DNA of 64,000 nt from an uncultured Eubacteriales bacterium (GCA_902773835.1 CACYFZ010000002.1:1-64000), one strand, 5' to 3'. Positions 54,259 to 63,603 are shown, counted from the stretch's first letter. Notes: generated by a model from the letters alone, not told the origin. Numbers and translations: made by a program.

Positions 54259-55491
54259 ATGGGCATTTGTATAGACAGAACTAAATTACAGGGAATTAAT
54301 TATATTGTCGGAGATGAGGATACACTTGCAAATATGCCTCAAGTTTCACCGCGCAGGAGATTTGACGAAGAGGTAATTGAGTTTCTTGACTTGCTGTCAA
54401 AGAAGCTTATGGCAGACAAGAGCTCGCGAGCATATCCGGATATAGTGACACTTTCATTTTGGATGAGAAAGGCCTCTGTAAAGAATCTTGCAAAGGACTA
54501 TTCGGAAAAGGAAGGAATAGTTCCTAAAGGAAGAGGGCTATTGTTTCATATAGCTCCTTCTAACGTTCCGGTCAACTATATGTATTCACTGGTTACAGGA
54601 CTACTGAGCGGAAATGCAAATGTTGTAAAAATTCCTTCTAAGGACTTTGACCAACTGCCGATAATCAACAAAGCGGTGCAGGCGGCATTGGACGATATGC
54701 CTTCTATGAAACCGTATATAGTGTTGGTTCGTTACGGACATGAAAAAGATATAAATGATGCATTGTCGCAGCATGCGGACGGACGAATAGTGTGGGGAGG
54801 AGACAATACAATCGCCACATTGAGAGAGTCGGAACTTCCGCCGAGAGCGGTAGAAGTGGCATTTGCTGACAGATATTCTTTAGCAATAATTCAGGCAGAT
54901 GAATACCTTAAGGCCGACAATAAAGCGGCAATTGCCAACGGCTTCTATAACGACACATACCTGACTGACCAGAATGCCTGCACATCACCGAGAATTGTAA
55001 TTTGGACGGGTGAGAAAATAGCGGATGCTAAAAAAGACTTCTGGAAAGAATTATATGATTTAACTGTTAAAAAGTATGAGATTCAGCCGGTACAGGCTGT
55101 AAATAAACTAACGAGCTCCTATCTGGCAGCAGCTAACTGGGAAGGAGCAAAAAAGGAAGAGATGCCGGATAACCTTATTACCAGGATGGATCTGCCGGAA
55201 GTAGATGATACTACTATGGACTACAGAGACAACAGCGGCTATTTCTTCGAATATGATTGCAAGAGCATGAAAGAAATAGTATCACTCTGCAATAACACGC
55301 ACTGCCAGACGCTCTCATATTACGGAGACAGCTTAGATTTTTCCGAACTGATGGAAGAAGGTATTAAAGGTGTGGACAGAATCGTTCCTATAGGGAAGAC
55401 CATGGACTTCGAGTTCATATGGGACGGATACAATTTGATGGAAACCCTATGCAGAATAGTAAGAATTGAAAGAGGAGGCCGAAATGATTAA
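54259..55491 (+). CDS. LuxC-family acyl reductase
   Basis: 410 residues. LuxC is an aldehyde-dehydrogenase-fold, NADPH-dependent reductase that turns an activated acyl group into the aldehyde. Motifs: LLFHIAPSNVPVNYMYS, GLLSGNANVVKIPSKD, RIVWGGDNTIATLRES, and the catalytic Cys in LTDQNACTSPRIV; the C-terminal VDRIVPIGKTMDFEFIWDG is also typical. Overlaps the next gene by 8 bases. With LuxE and ACP it forms a complete acid-to-aldehyde reduction module. Confidence 0.93.
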   Translation: MGICIDRTKLQGINYIVGDEDTLANMPQVSPRRRFDEEVIEFLDLLSKKLMADKSSRAYPDIVTLSFWMRKASVKNLAKDYSEKEGIVPKGRGLLFHIAPSNVPVNYMYSLVTGLLSGNANVVKIPSKDFDQLPIINKAVQAALDDMPSMKPYIVLVRYGHEKDINDALSQHADGRIVWGGDNTIATLRESELPPRAVEVAFADRYSLAIIQADEYLKADNKAAIANGFYNDTYLTDQNACTSPRIVIWTGEKIADAKKDFWKELYDLTVKKYEIQPVQAVNKLTSSYLAAANWEGAKKEEMPDNLITRMDLPEVDDTTMDYRDNSGYFFEYDCKSMKEIVSLCNNTHCQTLSYYGDSLDFSELMEEGIKGVDRIVPIGKTMDFEFIWDGYNLMETLCRIVRIERGGRND

Positions 55492-56275
55492 AGCAACACA
55501 AAAAGATATGCCGAGAATAATGAGTTATCTCGAACAGGATCTTGCAAATTGCCTTTATATGTACGGAGACTTGGAAGTATACGGATTGGAAGACCCTAAT
55601 ATTTCATTGTGGTACTCAGAAAAGGACGGCGAACTTAATGCTGTAGTATTTAAGTATTTCCAAGGCTCACATGTTTTCAGCTTAAAGAGAGACTGTGATC
55701 TGGACGAGGTAGCCGATCATTTAGTGGAGATAAATGTTGACAGAGTATGCTCCGACGGAGACACCATCAGAGCTCTTCATGAGAGACTTAGTGACAGATT
55801 CACAGCAGAATACGGCAGAACTCTCAGACTTGATTCATACAGAGAGTTTAAGCCTGATGTAGAAATCGAAGAAGCGACTATTGAAGATGTAGATAAAATT
55901 GTTGACCTGATGATGAGCCATCCTCTGTATTCGGAATCCTATTCTGCCGATCAGCTGAAGGAAGAACTGACAGACAGAATAGGAAGAGGCATAGGAAGAA
56001 GCTTTATTATTCGTGACGGCGACAGGATTATCGCGCATGACAGCTTCAATCTTGAGACAGATAAATACGCAATTGCCGGATTGGCTTTGGTTCATGATGA
56101 TTTCAGAAAGACCTTCTACGGAGTATATCTGGAGTCTCATATGGTTAACCAGATTCTTCGTGAAAACAAGGTGCTGTATGCCATGCTGTTCGACATGAAG
56201 AGAGTTGCCGGCTTCATCAGAATGGGCAATACCGATGTAGGCGAATACGGAAAAATGAACAGAATTGCCAGGTAG
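55484..56275 (+). CDS. GNAT-family N-acetyltransferase-like protein
   Basis: 263 residues from the ATG at 55484, which has GAGGAGG upstream and overlaps luxC. The N-terminal part (1-125) is degenerate GNAT-like; the C-terminal part (about 128-263) has the GNAT core VEIEEATIEDVDKIVDLMM, FIIRDGDRIIAHDSF, AIAGLALVHDDFRKTFYG and the terminal MKRVAGFIRMGN. Could acetylate an amino group made in this pathway, for example the product of the aminotransferase; that is inference. Confidence 0.8.
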   Translation: MIKATQKDMPRIMSYLEQDLANCLYMYGDLEVYGLEDPNISLWYSEKDGELNAVVFKYFQGSHVFSLKRDCDLDEVADHLVEINVDRVCSDGDTIRALHERLSDRFTAEYGRTLRLDSYREFKPDVEIEEATIEDVDKIVDLMMSHPLYSESYSADQLKEELTDRIGRGIGRSFIIRDGDRIIAHDSFNLETDKYAIAGLALVHDDFRKTFYGVYLESHMVNQILRENKVLYAMLFDMKRVAGFIRMGNTDVGEYGKMNRIAR

Positions 56276-56293
56276 TGTTCGTGGAGACAGGAT

Positions 56294-57040
56294 ATGAAAT
56301 TACTTGAAAACAAAGTGTGTTTAGTCACGGGAAGCAACAGAGGTATCGGGGCTTCGATAGTAAAGAGTTTTGCAGAAGAAGGGGCTGTTGTTTACGCTAA
56401 TGCGCGTGCAGAAGGATGTATCGACGAAGTCTGTGAGAAACTGTCGAAGGACAATAATACACAGGTAATACCTATATACTTTGATGTGACAGATGAGAGC
56501 GCTGCCAAAACTGCAATTATGCAGATAAAAAAGGAACAGGGCAGATTAGATGTATTAGTCAATAATGCGGGAATAATGAAAGATTCTCTTATCGGAATGA
56601 TTGGTAAGGAACTGATGAAAGAGGTCTTTGATGTAAACGTTTTCGCTGCGATGTCTATGCTTCAACTGGCATCAAAACTAATGAAACGCCAGAAAAGCGG
56701 TAGCATCATTAACTTTTCCAGTATTGTAGGCGTAAACGGCAGTGCGGGAAGCCTTGTATATTCTGCCTCTAAAGGCGCAGTTGCTACTCTTACAAAATCT
56801 GCAGCCAAGGAATTGGCAGGAGACGGAATAAGAGTTAATGCGGTTGCACCGGGCATGATCGAAACGGATCTGTTCAAAAGCATAGGTCCGGAAAAAATAG
56901 AAGAAAACAGAGACAAGATTTTTATGAAAAGATTCGGAACGCCGGAAGAAGTTGCGGATGTGGTTGTATTCCTGGCATCAGATCAATCAAGATACATAAC
57001 CGGACAGATAATCGGCGTAGACGGAATGACTATCATGTGA
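56294..57040 (+). CDS. Short-chain dehydrogenase/reductase, FabG-like
   Basis: 248 residues. Classical SDR with TGSNRGIGASI, the NNAG motif in LVNNAGIMKDS, catalytic Ser in INFSSIVG, YxxxK in VYSASKGAV, and the closing RYITGQIIGVDGMTIM. FabG-like enzymes reduce 3-oxoacyl-ACPs or related carbonyls with NADPH. In this operon it may reduce a carrier-bound intermediate or the LuxC aldehyde. It ends one base before the LicD gene. Confidence 0.93.
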   Translation: MKLLENKVCLVTGSNRGIGASIVKSFAEEGAVVYANARAEGCIDEVCEKLSKDNNTQVIPIYFDVTDESAAKTAIMQIKKEQGRLDVLVNNAGIMKDSLIGMIGKELMKEVFDVNVFAAMSMLQLASKLMKRQKSGSIINFSSIVGVNGSAGSLVYSASKGAVATLTKSAAKELAGDGIRVNAVAPGMIETDLFKSIGPEKIEENRDKIFMKRFGTPEEVADVVVFLASDQSRYITGQIIGVDGMTIM

Positions 57041-57041
57041 T

Positions 57042-58652
57042 ATGACTGAAACACAAGAATATTTATTAAAACTTTTAAAAGAATTCGATGAACTTTGTCA
57101 AAGGCATGATATAGATTACTATCTTGCCGGCGGAAGTCTTATAGGAGCCCTCAGACATGAGGGCTTTTTACCGTGGGATGATGATGCCGACGTACATATT
57201 TCCGCAAAAAATGCCGAGAGAGTAATAAAAGCAATCGAAGAGGAAGGGCTTAAGGACAGACATGTAATGATTCGAACAGAAAGCGGAGATTATATGAATG
57301 TTCACTGGCGTTATGAAAATACAGCCAGCACGCTGCTGATGCGAGGGTTAACAGGGTCTACAGGAGATCAAGGGCAGTTTATAGATATGTTCTTGTATTA
57401 TCCTCTTCCAAATGATGAAAAAGAGCAGGAAGAGGTAGTTAAAAAGTTCGATATATACAAAGAACTGAAGTCGCAGAATGCTAACATAAACTCACAAAGA
57501 TCAAGGGAATACTTAGAAGAGTTTTATAAGTATAAGAAAAGGGAAAAGAAAGAAGGTAAAAAGGAAGTTATACGGGCGCTTGAGGAAGAGATGTTCAATT
57601 ATCCTGAAGAAGGAGCGACTCATACTTTCCTGGTGTGCCCTGTTCCGCCGAAGCATATTGTTCCGGTTGAGATGTGGGGCAAGCCGAGACGTGTAAAATT
57701 CGAGGACACATATCTGCCGGTTCCGGAACAGGCGGAGAGATATCTTGCCTATCATTACGGACCGTCATGGTTTGAAGTTCCGTCCCATACAGAGAGGGAG
57801 TCACATATATTCGTGAAGGATTTTGATATCCCGTTCAAGGTCTATACAAACGAGTATGACAAACATATCGATGTAAAAGGCTTTTACGACAGCGAGGTCA
57901 GAAAAAAGGACTTTTGGTTTGAGATAATGCATGAGAGAAATGTGGTGAATCCCCGCATCAGAAAAATGCAGGGATTAAGGACCGTACTGGAGATTCAAAA
58001 CAAAGCCAAGCTATACAATCTTAACCCGAAAGAAATGCTTGAAAGGGGAGAGACAATGCAGCTGGAGGTCCTTTTCGCTCCTTATTTCAAACAAATCAGC
58101 ACAGATGATTATAAGTATTGGGGTCTTTATTTGGATATGCCGGATGATTATTTGTATGCAGCCCTGTACCCGTTTTGCTTTAACGGTAAGTATCAAGTAG
58201 CCAGAAAAGTTCTGTCAGGAAGACGAAATGAAGTTAATAGGGAGCTGACTCCGGAACTATCAAGACTTTGTAAAATCTGCGATAACATAGATGATCTTTT
58301 ATACACAATGTACGGAGATTGCAATGAAGAAAAAGCTGAGGAACTCACATACAAATACTATGAAGAGGAACCGGAAGTGCTTTACTTCATGCGCCAGAAG
58401 TTATTCTTTGATTTGAAGAAAGCGGACGGCAAGGATGCGGATCAGCTTATGAAGGAGTGCGACGAATTACTTTCAAAATGGCCGCGAGACGGAGAACTGT
58501 TGAAATATAAAGGAGATATCTACGGGCTTAAAGGGGATATTGAAAAATCGGAAAAGTGTTACAGAAAAGCATTTTACAATGTGGCCAACGGATATTGCAT
58601 GACTTGGATAAAAAATTATTTCATAGAGAAATACGGGGAGTTTAAGTATTGA
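57042..58652 (+). CDS. LicD-family phosphotransferase with C-terminal helical repeats
   Basis: 536 residues. The N-terminal nucleotidyltransferase-fold LicD domain shows YYLAGGSLIGALRHEGFLPW followed by DDDADVHI, with the metal-binding Asp residues intact, and LVCPVPPKHIVPVEMWGKPR. LicD proteins transfer phosphocholine or other alcohol phosphates from CDP-linked donors to glycans. The C-terminal third contains TPR-like helices (KYKGDIYGLKGDIEKSEKCY). It probably uses the CDP-activated product of this operon. Confidence 0.9.
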   Translation: MTETQEYLLKLLKEFDELCQRHDIDYYLAGGSLIGALRHEGFLPWDDDADVHISAKNAERVIKAIEEEGLKDRHVMIRTESGDYMNVHWRYENTASTLLMRGLTGSTGDQGQFIDMFLYYPLPNDEKEQEEVVKKFDIYKELKSQNANINSQRSREYLEEFYKYKKREKKEGKKEVIRALEEEMFNYPEEGATHTFLVCPVPPKHIVPVEMWGKPRRVKFEDTYLPVPEQAERYLAYHYGPSWFEVPSHTERESHIFVKDFDIPFKVYTNEYDKHIDVKGFYDSEVRKKDFWFEIMHERNVVNPRIRKMQGLRTVLEIQNKAKLYNLNPKEMLERGETMQLEVLFAPYFKQISTDDYKYWGLYLDMPDDYLYAALYPFCFNGKYQVARKVLSGRRNEVNRELTPELSRLCKICDNIDDLLYTMYGDCNEEKAEELTYKYYEEEPEVLYFMRQKLFFDLKKADGKDADQLMKECDELLSKWPRDGELLKYKGDIYGLKGDIEKSEKCYRKAFYNVANGYCMTWIKNYFIEKYGEFKY

Positions 58653-59806
58653 CACAGCAACAGGAAAAAATGTTGGAAATAATGTATCAGTTCGACAATC
58701 TGTGCGAATTGAATGATGCAGTCTATTATCTTATAGGTGCTCAGCTTTTTCATGCCGTAAAAGACGGAAAAATCCGAGGATATGAAATTGATGTAGCAAT
58801 GTTCCTCGAGGACTGGGATAAGATGAGAAAGATCGGAGAAGAGACGGACGGCATAGAGATTGAAACTCCGGAAAACATGGGTCGATTACCTGCATGTTAT
58901 TTTCGCTGGGTAGACAGCAACACCCTCCTGCTTGATCTGGACAGATATAAAGTTTTATCAAAACCGGGAATAGGCATAAATATTCACATCATACGAAAGC
59001 ACCCTTGGAACCCTTATGTATACTGCTATGAAAGAGAAATGAGAAGGGTCGCTGCAAATAAAAGCAAGTTGCCTGAAATATTTCTGAATGAAACGAGCCG
59101 AAGGATGGCAATGAAAACTGCCATGAAGCTTTTCGGAGGGCAGTGCGCCGAAAAAGGGACAGAGGAAACTGCGCTCATGGAACAAAGAGGAAAGAGGGTT
59201 CGCATTAAGGGAAAAGAATGGACAGACAGGACCAAGGTATATTTGGAAGGTGTTCCTCTGTATACGCTCTCGAATTATTCGGAATATCTTTCTAAAAGAT
59301 ATGGAGAGAATTGGGAGAATAAAAAGAGATCTGACTGCATAAGGCAGAATTATCGCTGTGTTTTTTCTACCGCTTTACCATATGAAAAATACATTGAGGA
59401 AGCAAAAAAAGACCTCCTTGATGACGAATTTGTAGAGTCGGCCAAAAGATACGGGTTTGAATTTGAAGAATACAAGAAAATGAGGCAGGAAGAAGATACC
59501 GGCTGGAAAAAAACCTTATTCGCTGCCGGAGAAAGATTCCGATTGTGGAAAAAATACATGCCTGAAAAAGAACATATTCGCGAACTTTTCAGAGATAACA
59601 AACTCGGAGAAGCAGAGCTCATTATGCAGGACTATATTGATACGGCAGAGGAATTCATAAAAAGCGACGTTGCAATATGCTTCGATGCGGAACTATTTGA
59701 TAAAGTCAGATATATGTTCCTGATAAACGGAAGAGAAGATTTATACGCAAGATTGTCCGAGAATGTAGTTCCCGAAGATTTAAACGGAATAACAAAAACT
59801 TGGTAA
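58649..59806 (+). CDS. Divergent LicD-like protein lacking the acidic motif
   Basis: 385 residues, TTG start with GGGGAG eight bases upstream, overlapping the previous stop. The N-terminus aligns by eye with LicD (EKMLEIMYQFDNLCELNDAV, YYLIGAQLFHAV), but the region where LicD has WDDDADV reads GYEIDVAMF, so metal binding is reduced to one or two acids. The middle (YLEGVPLYTLSNYSEYLSKR, RYGENW) is LicD-like and the C-terminus helical. Perhaps a partner or regulator of the catalytic LicD upstream, or an enzyme with changed chemistry. Confidence 0.75.
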   Translation: MTQQQEKMLEIMYQFDNLCELNDAVYYLIGAQLFHAVKDGKIRGYEIDVAMFLEDWDKMRKIGEETDGIEIETPENMGRLPACYFRWVDSNTLLLDLDRYKVLSKPGIGINIHIIRKHPWNPYVYCYEREMRRVAANKSKLPEIFLNETSRRMAMKTAMKLFGGQCAEKGTEETALMEQRGKRVRIKGKEWTDRTKVYLEGVPLYTLSNYSEYLSKRYGENWENKKRSDCIRQNYRCVFSTALPYEKYIEEAKKDLLDDEFVESAKRYGFEFEEYKKMRQEEDTGWKKTLFAAGERFRLWKKYMPEKEHIRELFRDNKLGEAELIMQDYIDTAEEFIKSDVAICFDAELFDKVRYMFLINGREDLYARLSENVVPEDLNGITKTW

Positions 59807-59828
59807 TAAGAATACCGAAGGAAGAAAG

Positions 59829-60239
59829 ATGATTGAAAGAGAAATTAGGTCCGGATCGGTCAGGATACTCAAAAACCATGTGGAGTGCGTAGAGCCGTTG
59901 TTTGTCATAAAGGTCGGCGTGGTAGAAGAAAGCCGGTGGAAGGTTGTACTGAGCGCACTTTGGTACTATATGGAGAAGGGCATGCAAACGACTATCATTG
60001 TTGTTGCTTCAGAGGTTCTGGGAGAGACTATCAGGAAATATATTATAGCTAACGGAATGGACGAAAACACAAGGCTGTTTAAATCGTCAGAGAATCTTAA
60101 CGAGGAAGAAATAGCAGAAGAAATAGTAGTTGAAGCCGATGAAGAAGGGGTATTCTTCAGAAAGAGCAGAGCATATGTTGATGGCACTGTTTTTGCGGTA
60201 GTTAACGAATTAAAAAAATATTTCAAGGATCAGAAATGA
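59829..60239 (+). CDS. Small protein of unknown function
   Basis: 136 residues, no signal peptide and no membrane segment. Alternating beta and helix (FVIKVGVVEESRWKVVLSALW, TTIIVVASEVLGETIRKYII), acidic in the middle, resembling a small nucleotide- or metabolite-binding alpha/beta fold. The family is not recognised. It overlaps the next gene's ATG by 4 bases, so translation is coupled and a joint function is likely. Confidence 0.75.
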   Translation: MIEREIRSGSVRILKNHVECVEPLFVIKVGVVEESRWKVVLSALWYYMEKGMQTTIIVVASEVLGETIRKYIIANGMDENTRLFKSSENLNEEEIAEEIVVEADEEGVFFRKSRAYVDGTVFAVVNELKKYFKDQK

Positions 60240-62230
60240 AACTATCACTGGAAAAACGAAAGAAGTATTCGAATATAGCATCCAGACAAAGCATAAAAGA
60301 TAAGACAATGCTTTTTGTCGAATCCTATTCGGATGATGAAGGAGGAGACTGCTTCGCGATTTTACATGAAATACTGAAAAATCCGTATTATAAAGACTGG
60401 GATATAGTATGGGCTCTTCCTGACAGCATCTATATTGATGACCGCATTGAGTGCTTCGGAGACAGAATCCGGTGCATAAAAAATCCATCGACAGAATTTG
60501 TTGATGAACTGCAGACTTCCAAGATAGTATTTACGACTAAGGTGCTGCCGACATACTTTATTAAGAGACAGGGACAGGTAATCGTAGGACTTTATTCTGC
60601 AGGTAATTACAGGAATCAGATTGAATCCGAAGACGGAGCTAAAGGAATATATAAAAAGCTGACAGAAATCAACAAGGACGATTTCGCACTGCACAGGTCG
60701 CTTGTTAAGTCTGACATTATTTATGCCGAGAGCGAAGAAATTGAAAAAGCTTTAGCTTTAAAACAATCGCAGGGTTTGCCGTTCAAAACAGTTAAAGGAA
60801 AACCGCTCAGGTATTCGCTTGAAACAAGACAGAGTGCCGAAGTTGTAGTATCTGTATCAGATGAGATAATAGGACCTAAGTACCCGGACCTGGAAACACA
60901 TTTTAAAGAAATAAAGACTCGAGTTATAGAGTACGACAGGGATGTCTTCTTCAGGATATCACACAAATCATTTATTAAGTATCTGGAGGAAAATGATCCG
61001 AAAGTCCTAAGCAGAACCGGAAGCAGAGTAATACCGATTTGTCAGGATATAAAGAATTCCGAACTTCTTATTACCGACATGAAGGAGGACTATTATGATG
61101 CTTCCAAACTGGGAGTACCATGTATTCTCGTAACGAGCGATATTACGGAGTGGGATATTTCCGGTGAAACAGAAGCGAGATTTGCGGGTAATTGGAAAGA
61201 AATCTGTGAACAAATAGATCTGTTCTATCAAGGTAAGGAGCGCTCAAGACAAGATGCGGAAATTAAGGCGGATGTCTGTTCGCTGATTGATGAAGTCAAA
61301 AACGCAAGCGAAAAAGAAACAGACGCTTATAACAGAGGAGGAATACTATTCGTATTGTCGCCGCATCTTACACACAAGGTATGGGACGTAATAAGATTTG
61401 TAAAAAATGAAAAGGGAGTCGGCGTTTTGTTCACAGATGATGTCAATGAATCTCTTTGGATTTGCGGAGATTTAATCAGCCGTAAAACGGACGTCTATTG
61501 CCAAATCGGGGAAGGCGTGAGCACCGACACTGCTTTAAGACAAAAAATCGCGCTGAAGAACAATGAAATATGCTTGTCCGAAGACGATTTAAAATCAGAG
61601 TGGGGACGTATTGTCGGAAATCGAACTTTCGATAAAGCCTATTATGTAGGAAAGCCATCAGACTATTGGAAAAAGATGATGGAAAAAATACCGGCTGATG
61701 AATATGAGATTCTTAACAACAAAGAGTTTACGGCTTTCCTTCTTGAAAACATAAAGAATCCTTTATTGGAGTCGGCTAATAAGGGAATAAAACTTAAAAG
61801 CGAACTTGATGATAAGCAGTTTCACCTGGCAACGGATGAAGCGGATGTTTTGCTTCTCGATAGTTTTAGTGATGATAAAGGAGTTACTTTAAGCGTCATT
61901 AACGACATTTCAGATGTGGACAAATGCCGTAAATTGACAGAAAAGGAAACAGACATAGTTCATCTTATCTTTGATCCGCATGAAATACTGTTAAACAACC
62001 ATGACATCACAAAAAAAGAGAATGTGAGATGGATGCCTCTGCGTAAATTCCCGCTCAGAGCCTTGTTTGCGGCGGACAGGATAGCGTTAATAGATGACAA
62101 CACGTTGTACCAAATTGCCGAGCATTGTGGTAAGGAAATCCTTTCTCCGAATAAAGATGCGATTAAAAGAGATGAGATGAGCGATTTCATAGGTTTGTTG
62201 GCATGCGAAGATATTCATCAAATGGTATAA
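60236..62230 (+). CDS. Degenerate CDP-glycerol glycerophosphotransferase-like protein
   Basis: 664 residues. The first 350 residues follow the TagB/TagF layout: an N-terminal Rossmann-like part (DKTMLFVESYSDDEGGDCFA, DWDIVWALPDSI), DELQTSKIVFTTKVLPTYFIKRQGQVIV, then SELLITDMKEDYYDASKLGVPCILV, which parallels the DYSSVFFDY block. The HGT catalytic motif is not found: the expected place reads VGLYSAGNYRNQ. The C-terminal 300 residues are alpha/beta and unrecognised. Either a transferase with altered chemistry or a non-catalytic partner. Confidence 0.75.
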   Translation: MKLSLEKRKKYSNIASRQSIKDKTMLFVESYSDDEGGDCFAILHEILKNPYYKDWDIVWALPDSIYIDDRIECFGDRIRCIKNPSTEFVDELQTSKIVFTTKVLPTYFIKRQGQVIVGLYSAGNYRNQIESEDGAKGIYKKLTEINKDDFALHRSLVKSDIIYAESEEIEKALALKQSQGLPFKTVKGKPLRYSLETRQSAEVVVSVSDEIIGPKYPDLETHFKEIKTRVIEYDRDVFFRISHKSFIKYLEENDPKVLSRTGSRVIPICQDIKNSELLITDMKEDYYDASKLGVPCILVTSDITEWDISGETEARFAGNWKEICEQIDLFYQGKERSRQDAEIKADVCSLIDEVKNASEKETDAYNRGGILFVLSPHLTHKVWDVIRFVKNEKGVGVLFTDDVNESLWICGDLISRKTDVYCQIGEGVSTDTALRQKIALKNNEICLSEDDLKSEWGRIVGNRTFDKAYYVGKPSDYWKKMMEKIPADEYEILNNKEFTAFLLENIKNPLLESANKGIKLKSELDDKQFHLATDEADVLLLDSFSDDKGVTLSVINDISDVDKCRKLTEKETDIVHLIFDPHEILLNNHDITKKENVRWMPLRKFPLRALFAADRIALIDDNTLYQIAEHCGKEILSPNKDAIKRDEMSDFIGLLACEDIHQMV

Positions 62231-62254
62231 GCGATATTATTCGGGGAGAAAACA

Positions 62255-63346
62255 ATGGAAAAAGCCAGAGATCACAGGATTGATAATCTTAAGGGAATGC
62301 TCATTGTTTTGGTTGTATTTGCTCATTTTTGTTCGCTTCTCGGTTTTGAGAACAAGAATGTATCCTCAGTGTGGGGCTTCATTAATTCCTTTCATATGGC
62401 AACCTTCTTAGTGATTTCCGGTTTTCTTTCATACAATAGAGTAGTAAACAGGAGCTTCGGAAAAACCATATGCAAAGGTCTGGTTCCGTATTTTATCGCC
62501 CAATTCGGATTATATATTTTGTTTATGGCAACAGGCACACAGGAGGAATTTTTGAGTTTTGATCCCTCTCTAGGAGTGTCATGGCTGAGACCTTACGGCG
62601 CACTCTGGTATATTTTCGCCATCTCAGTTTACGTTCTGTTCACCTCAATTAACTGGGATATTTTTCGGGATAAGCTTGGAAAAGTATTCATCTTCTCGAT
62701 TTGTGTCAGCGTTATTGCAGGCTATTTCTATACGATTTGGTATTTCCGTTTTACAAAGCTGATTACATACTATCCGTTCTTTATCTTCGGAATTATCCTC
62801 AGAAAAACGGACAACCTTAAACGGCCGAAAAACAAGGGCATAAACAGCCTTGCTTTGTTGGCATCCTTTGCCGTTGTTGTTTTATTTATCAGACGCTTTC
62901 GTGGGATAATAAGGCTCGCACATGTATTTACAATGGAGGAATTCGGCAAATATGAGTTTATGTTTTTTAAATACTCTGATGCTTGTTTTACGGTAGGCCC
63001 GATTATAAGAATAATAAGTATTGCAATTGCTCTTATTATAGCAATGTCCTTGTTAAGTCTTTTCCCGCAAAGAGTGACCATCTTATCATCGCTTGGTAAG
63101 AATAGTTTATATATTTACATAGGCCATTGGTTTTTGCTGAAGATAATAAACATTCTGCTTTTAAAATATACGGGAGCAAGCACATTCCCTTCAAGCATGC
63201 CGTTATACGGAAGCAATCTGAGTATCGTGCTGTTGTTTATTGCGTCCTTTATTATAGCCAGAATCTTCTCATGCAAGACGGTTGTACGCTTGCTGCACCC
63301 AGTTCTTGAACCGAATATAATCTTGAACAGTTCCGAAGCACAATAA
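62255..63346 (+). CDS. Acyltransferase 3 family membrane protein
   Basis: 363 residues with about ten membrane segments. The N-terminus HRIDNLKGMLIVLVVFAHF carries the conserved Arg and His, and SFHMATFLVISGFLSYNR and RPYGALWYIFAISVYVLF are typical of the family (OafA/WecH type). Adds acetyl or other acyl groups to surface glycans. GGGGAG precedes the ATG. Last gene of the 14-gene operon. Confidence 0.93.
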   Translation: MEKARDHRIDNLKGMLIVLVVFAHFCSLLGFENKNVSSVWGFINSFHMATFLVISGFLSYNRVVNRSFGKTICKGLVPYFIAQFGLYILFMATGTQEEFLSFDPSLGVSWLRPYGALWYIFAISVYVLFTSINWDIFRDKLGKVFIFSICVSVIAGYFYTIWYFRFTKLITYYPFFIFGIILRKTDNLKRPKNKGINSLALLASFAVVVLFIRRFRGIIRLAHVFTMEEFGKYEFMFFKYSDACFTVGPIIRIISIAIALIIAMSLLSLFPQRVTILSSLGKNSLYIYIGHWFLLKIINILLLKYTGASTFPSSMPLYGSNLSIVLLFIASFIIARIFSCKTVVRLLHPVLEPNIILNSSEAQ

Positions 63347-63396
63347 ATCTATTGCTTCGCACAAAAGGATAATATGAACGCTCAATGAAGAAAAGG

Positions 63397-63426
63397 AAGC
63401 TTTCGACCAATCGAGGGCTTTTTTTA
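63397..63426 (+). terminator. Terminator of the 14-gene operon
   Basis: Stem AAGCTTTCGA/TCGAGGGCTT (two G-U pairs) with loop CCAA and a T-run. Confidence 0.8.
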
Positions 63427-63480
63427 TTTGCAAAAACAAGAATCTTTGAAAAATCAAAAAAACACAAAAAAACAGCATTT

Positions 63481-63557
63481 GTAACCCTTTCGTAACTAAA
63501 GTGTAACCGTTCTGTTCCCCTTTCGTAACCGATTACTATCCAAATAAACTCTATAAT
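63481..63557 (+). promoter_or_regulatory. Five-copy direct-repeat operator and -10 box
   Basis: GTAAC at 63481, 63492, 63503 and 63525 with GTTCC at 63514, an exact 11-bp period. TATAAT (63552-63557) starts 27 bp after the last GTAAC. Best example of the operator in the window. Confidence 0.7.
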
Positions 63558-63603
63558 ATAAAAAAGACCAGAATTGAGATGATAATTGTGAAAGGCAAGT
63601 AAA

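Noticed and set aside
54259..55491. Bioluminescence operon, because luxC and luxE homologues are adjacent
   Set aside because: No luxA, luxB or luxD-like gene is in the window, and the neighbours are ACP, LicD and CDP-alcohol enzymes. LuxC/LuxE families also occur in non-luminous polymer pathways.
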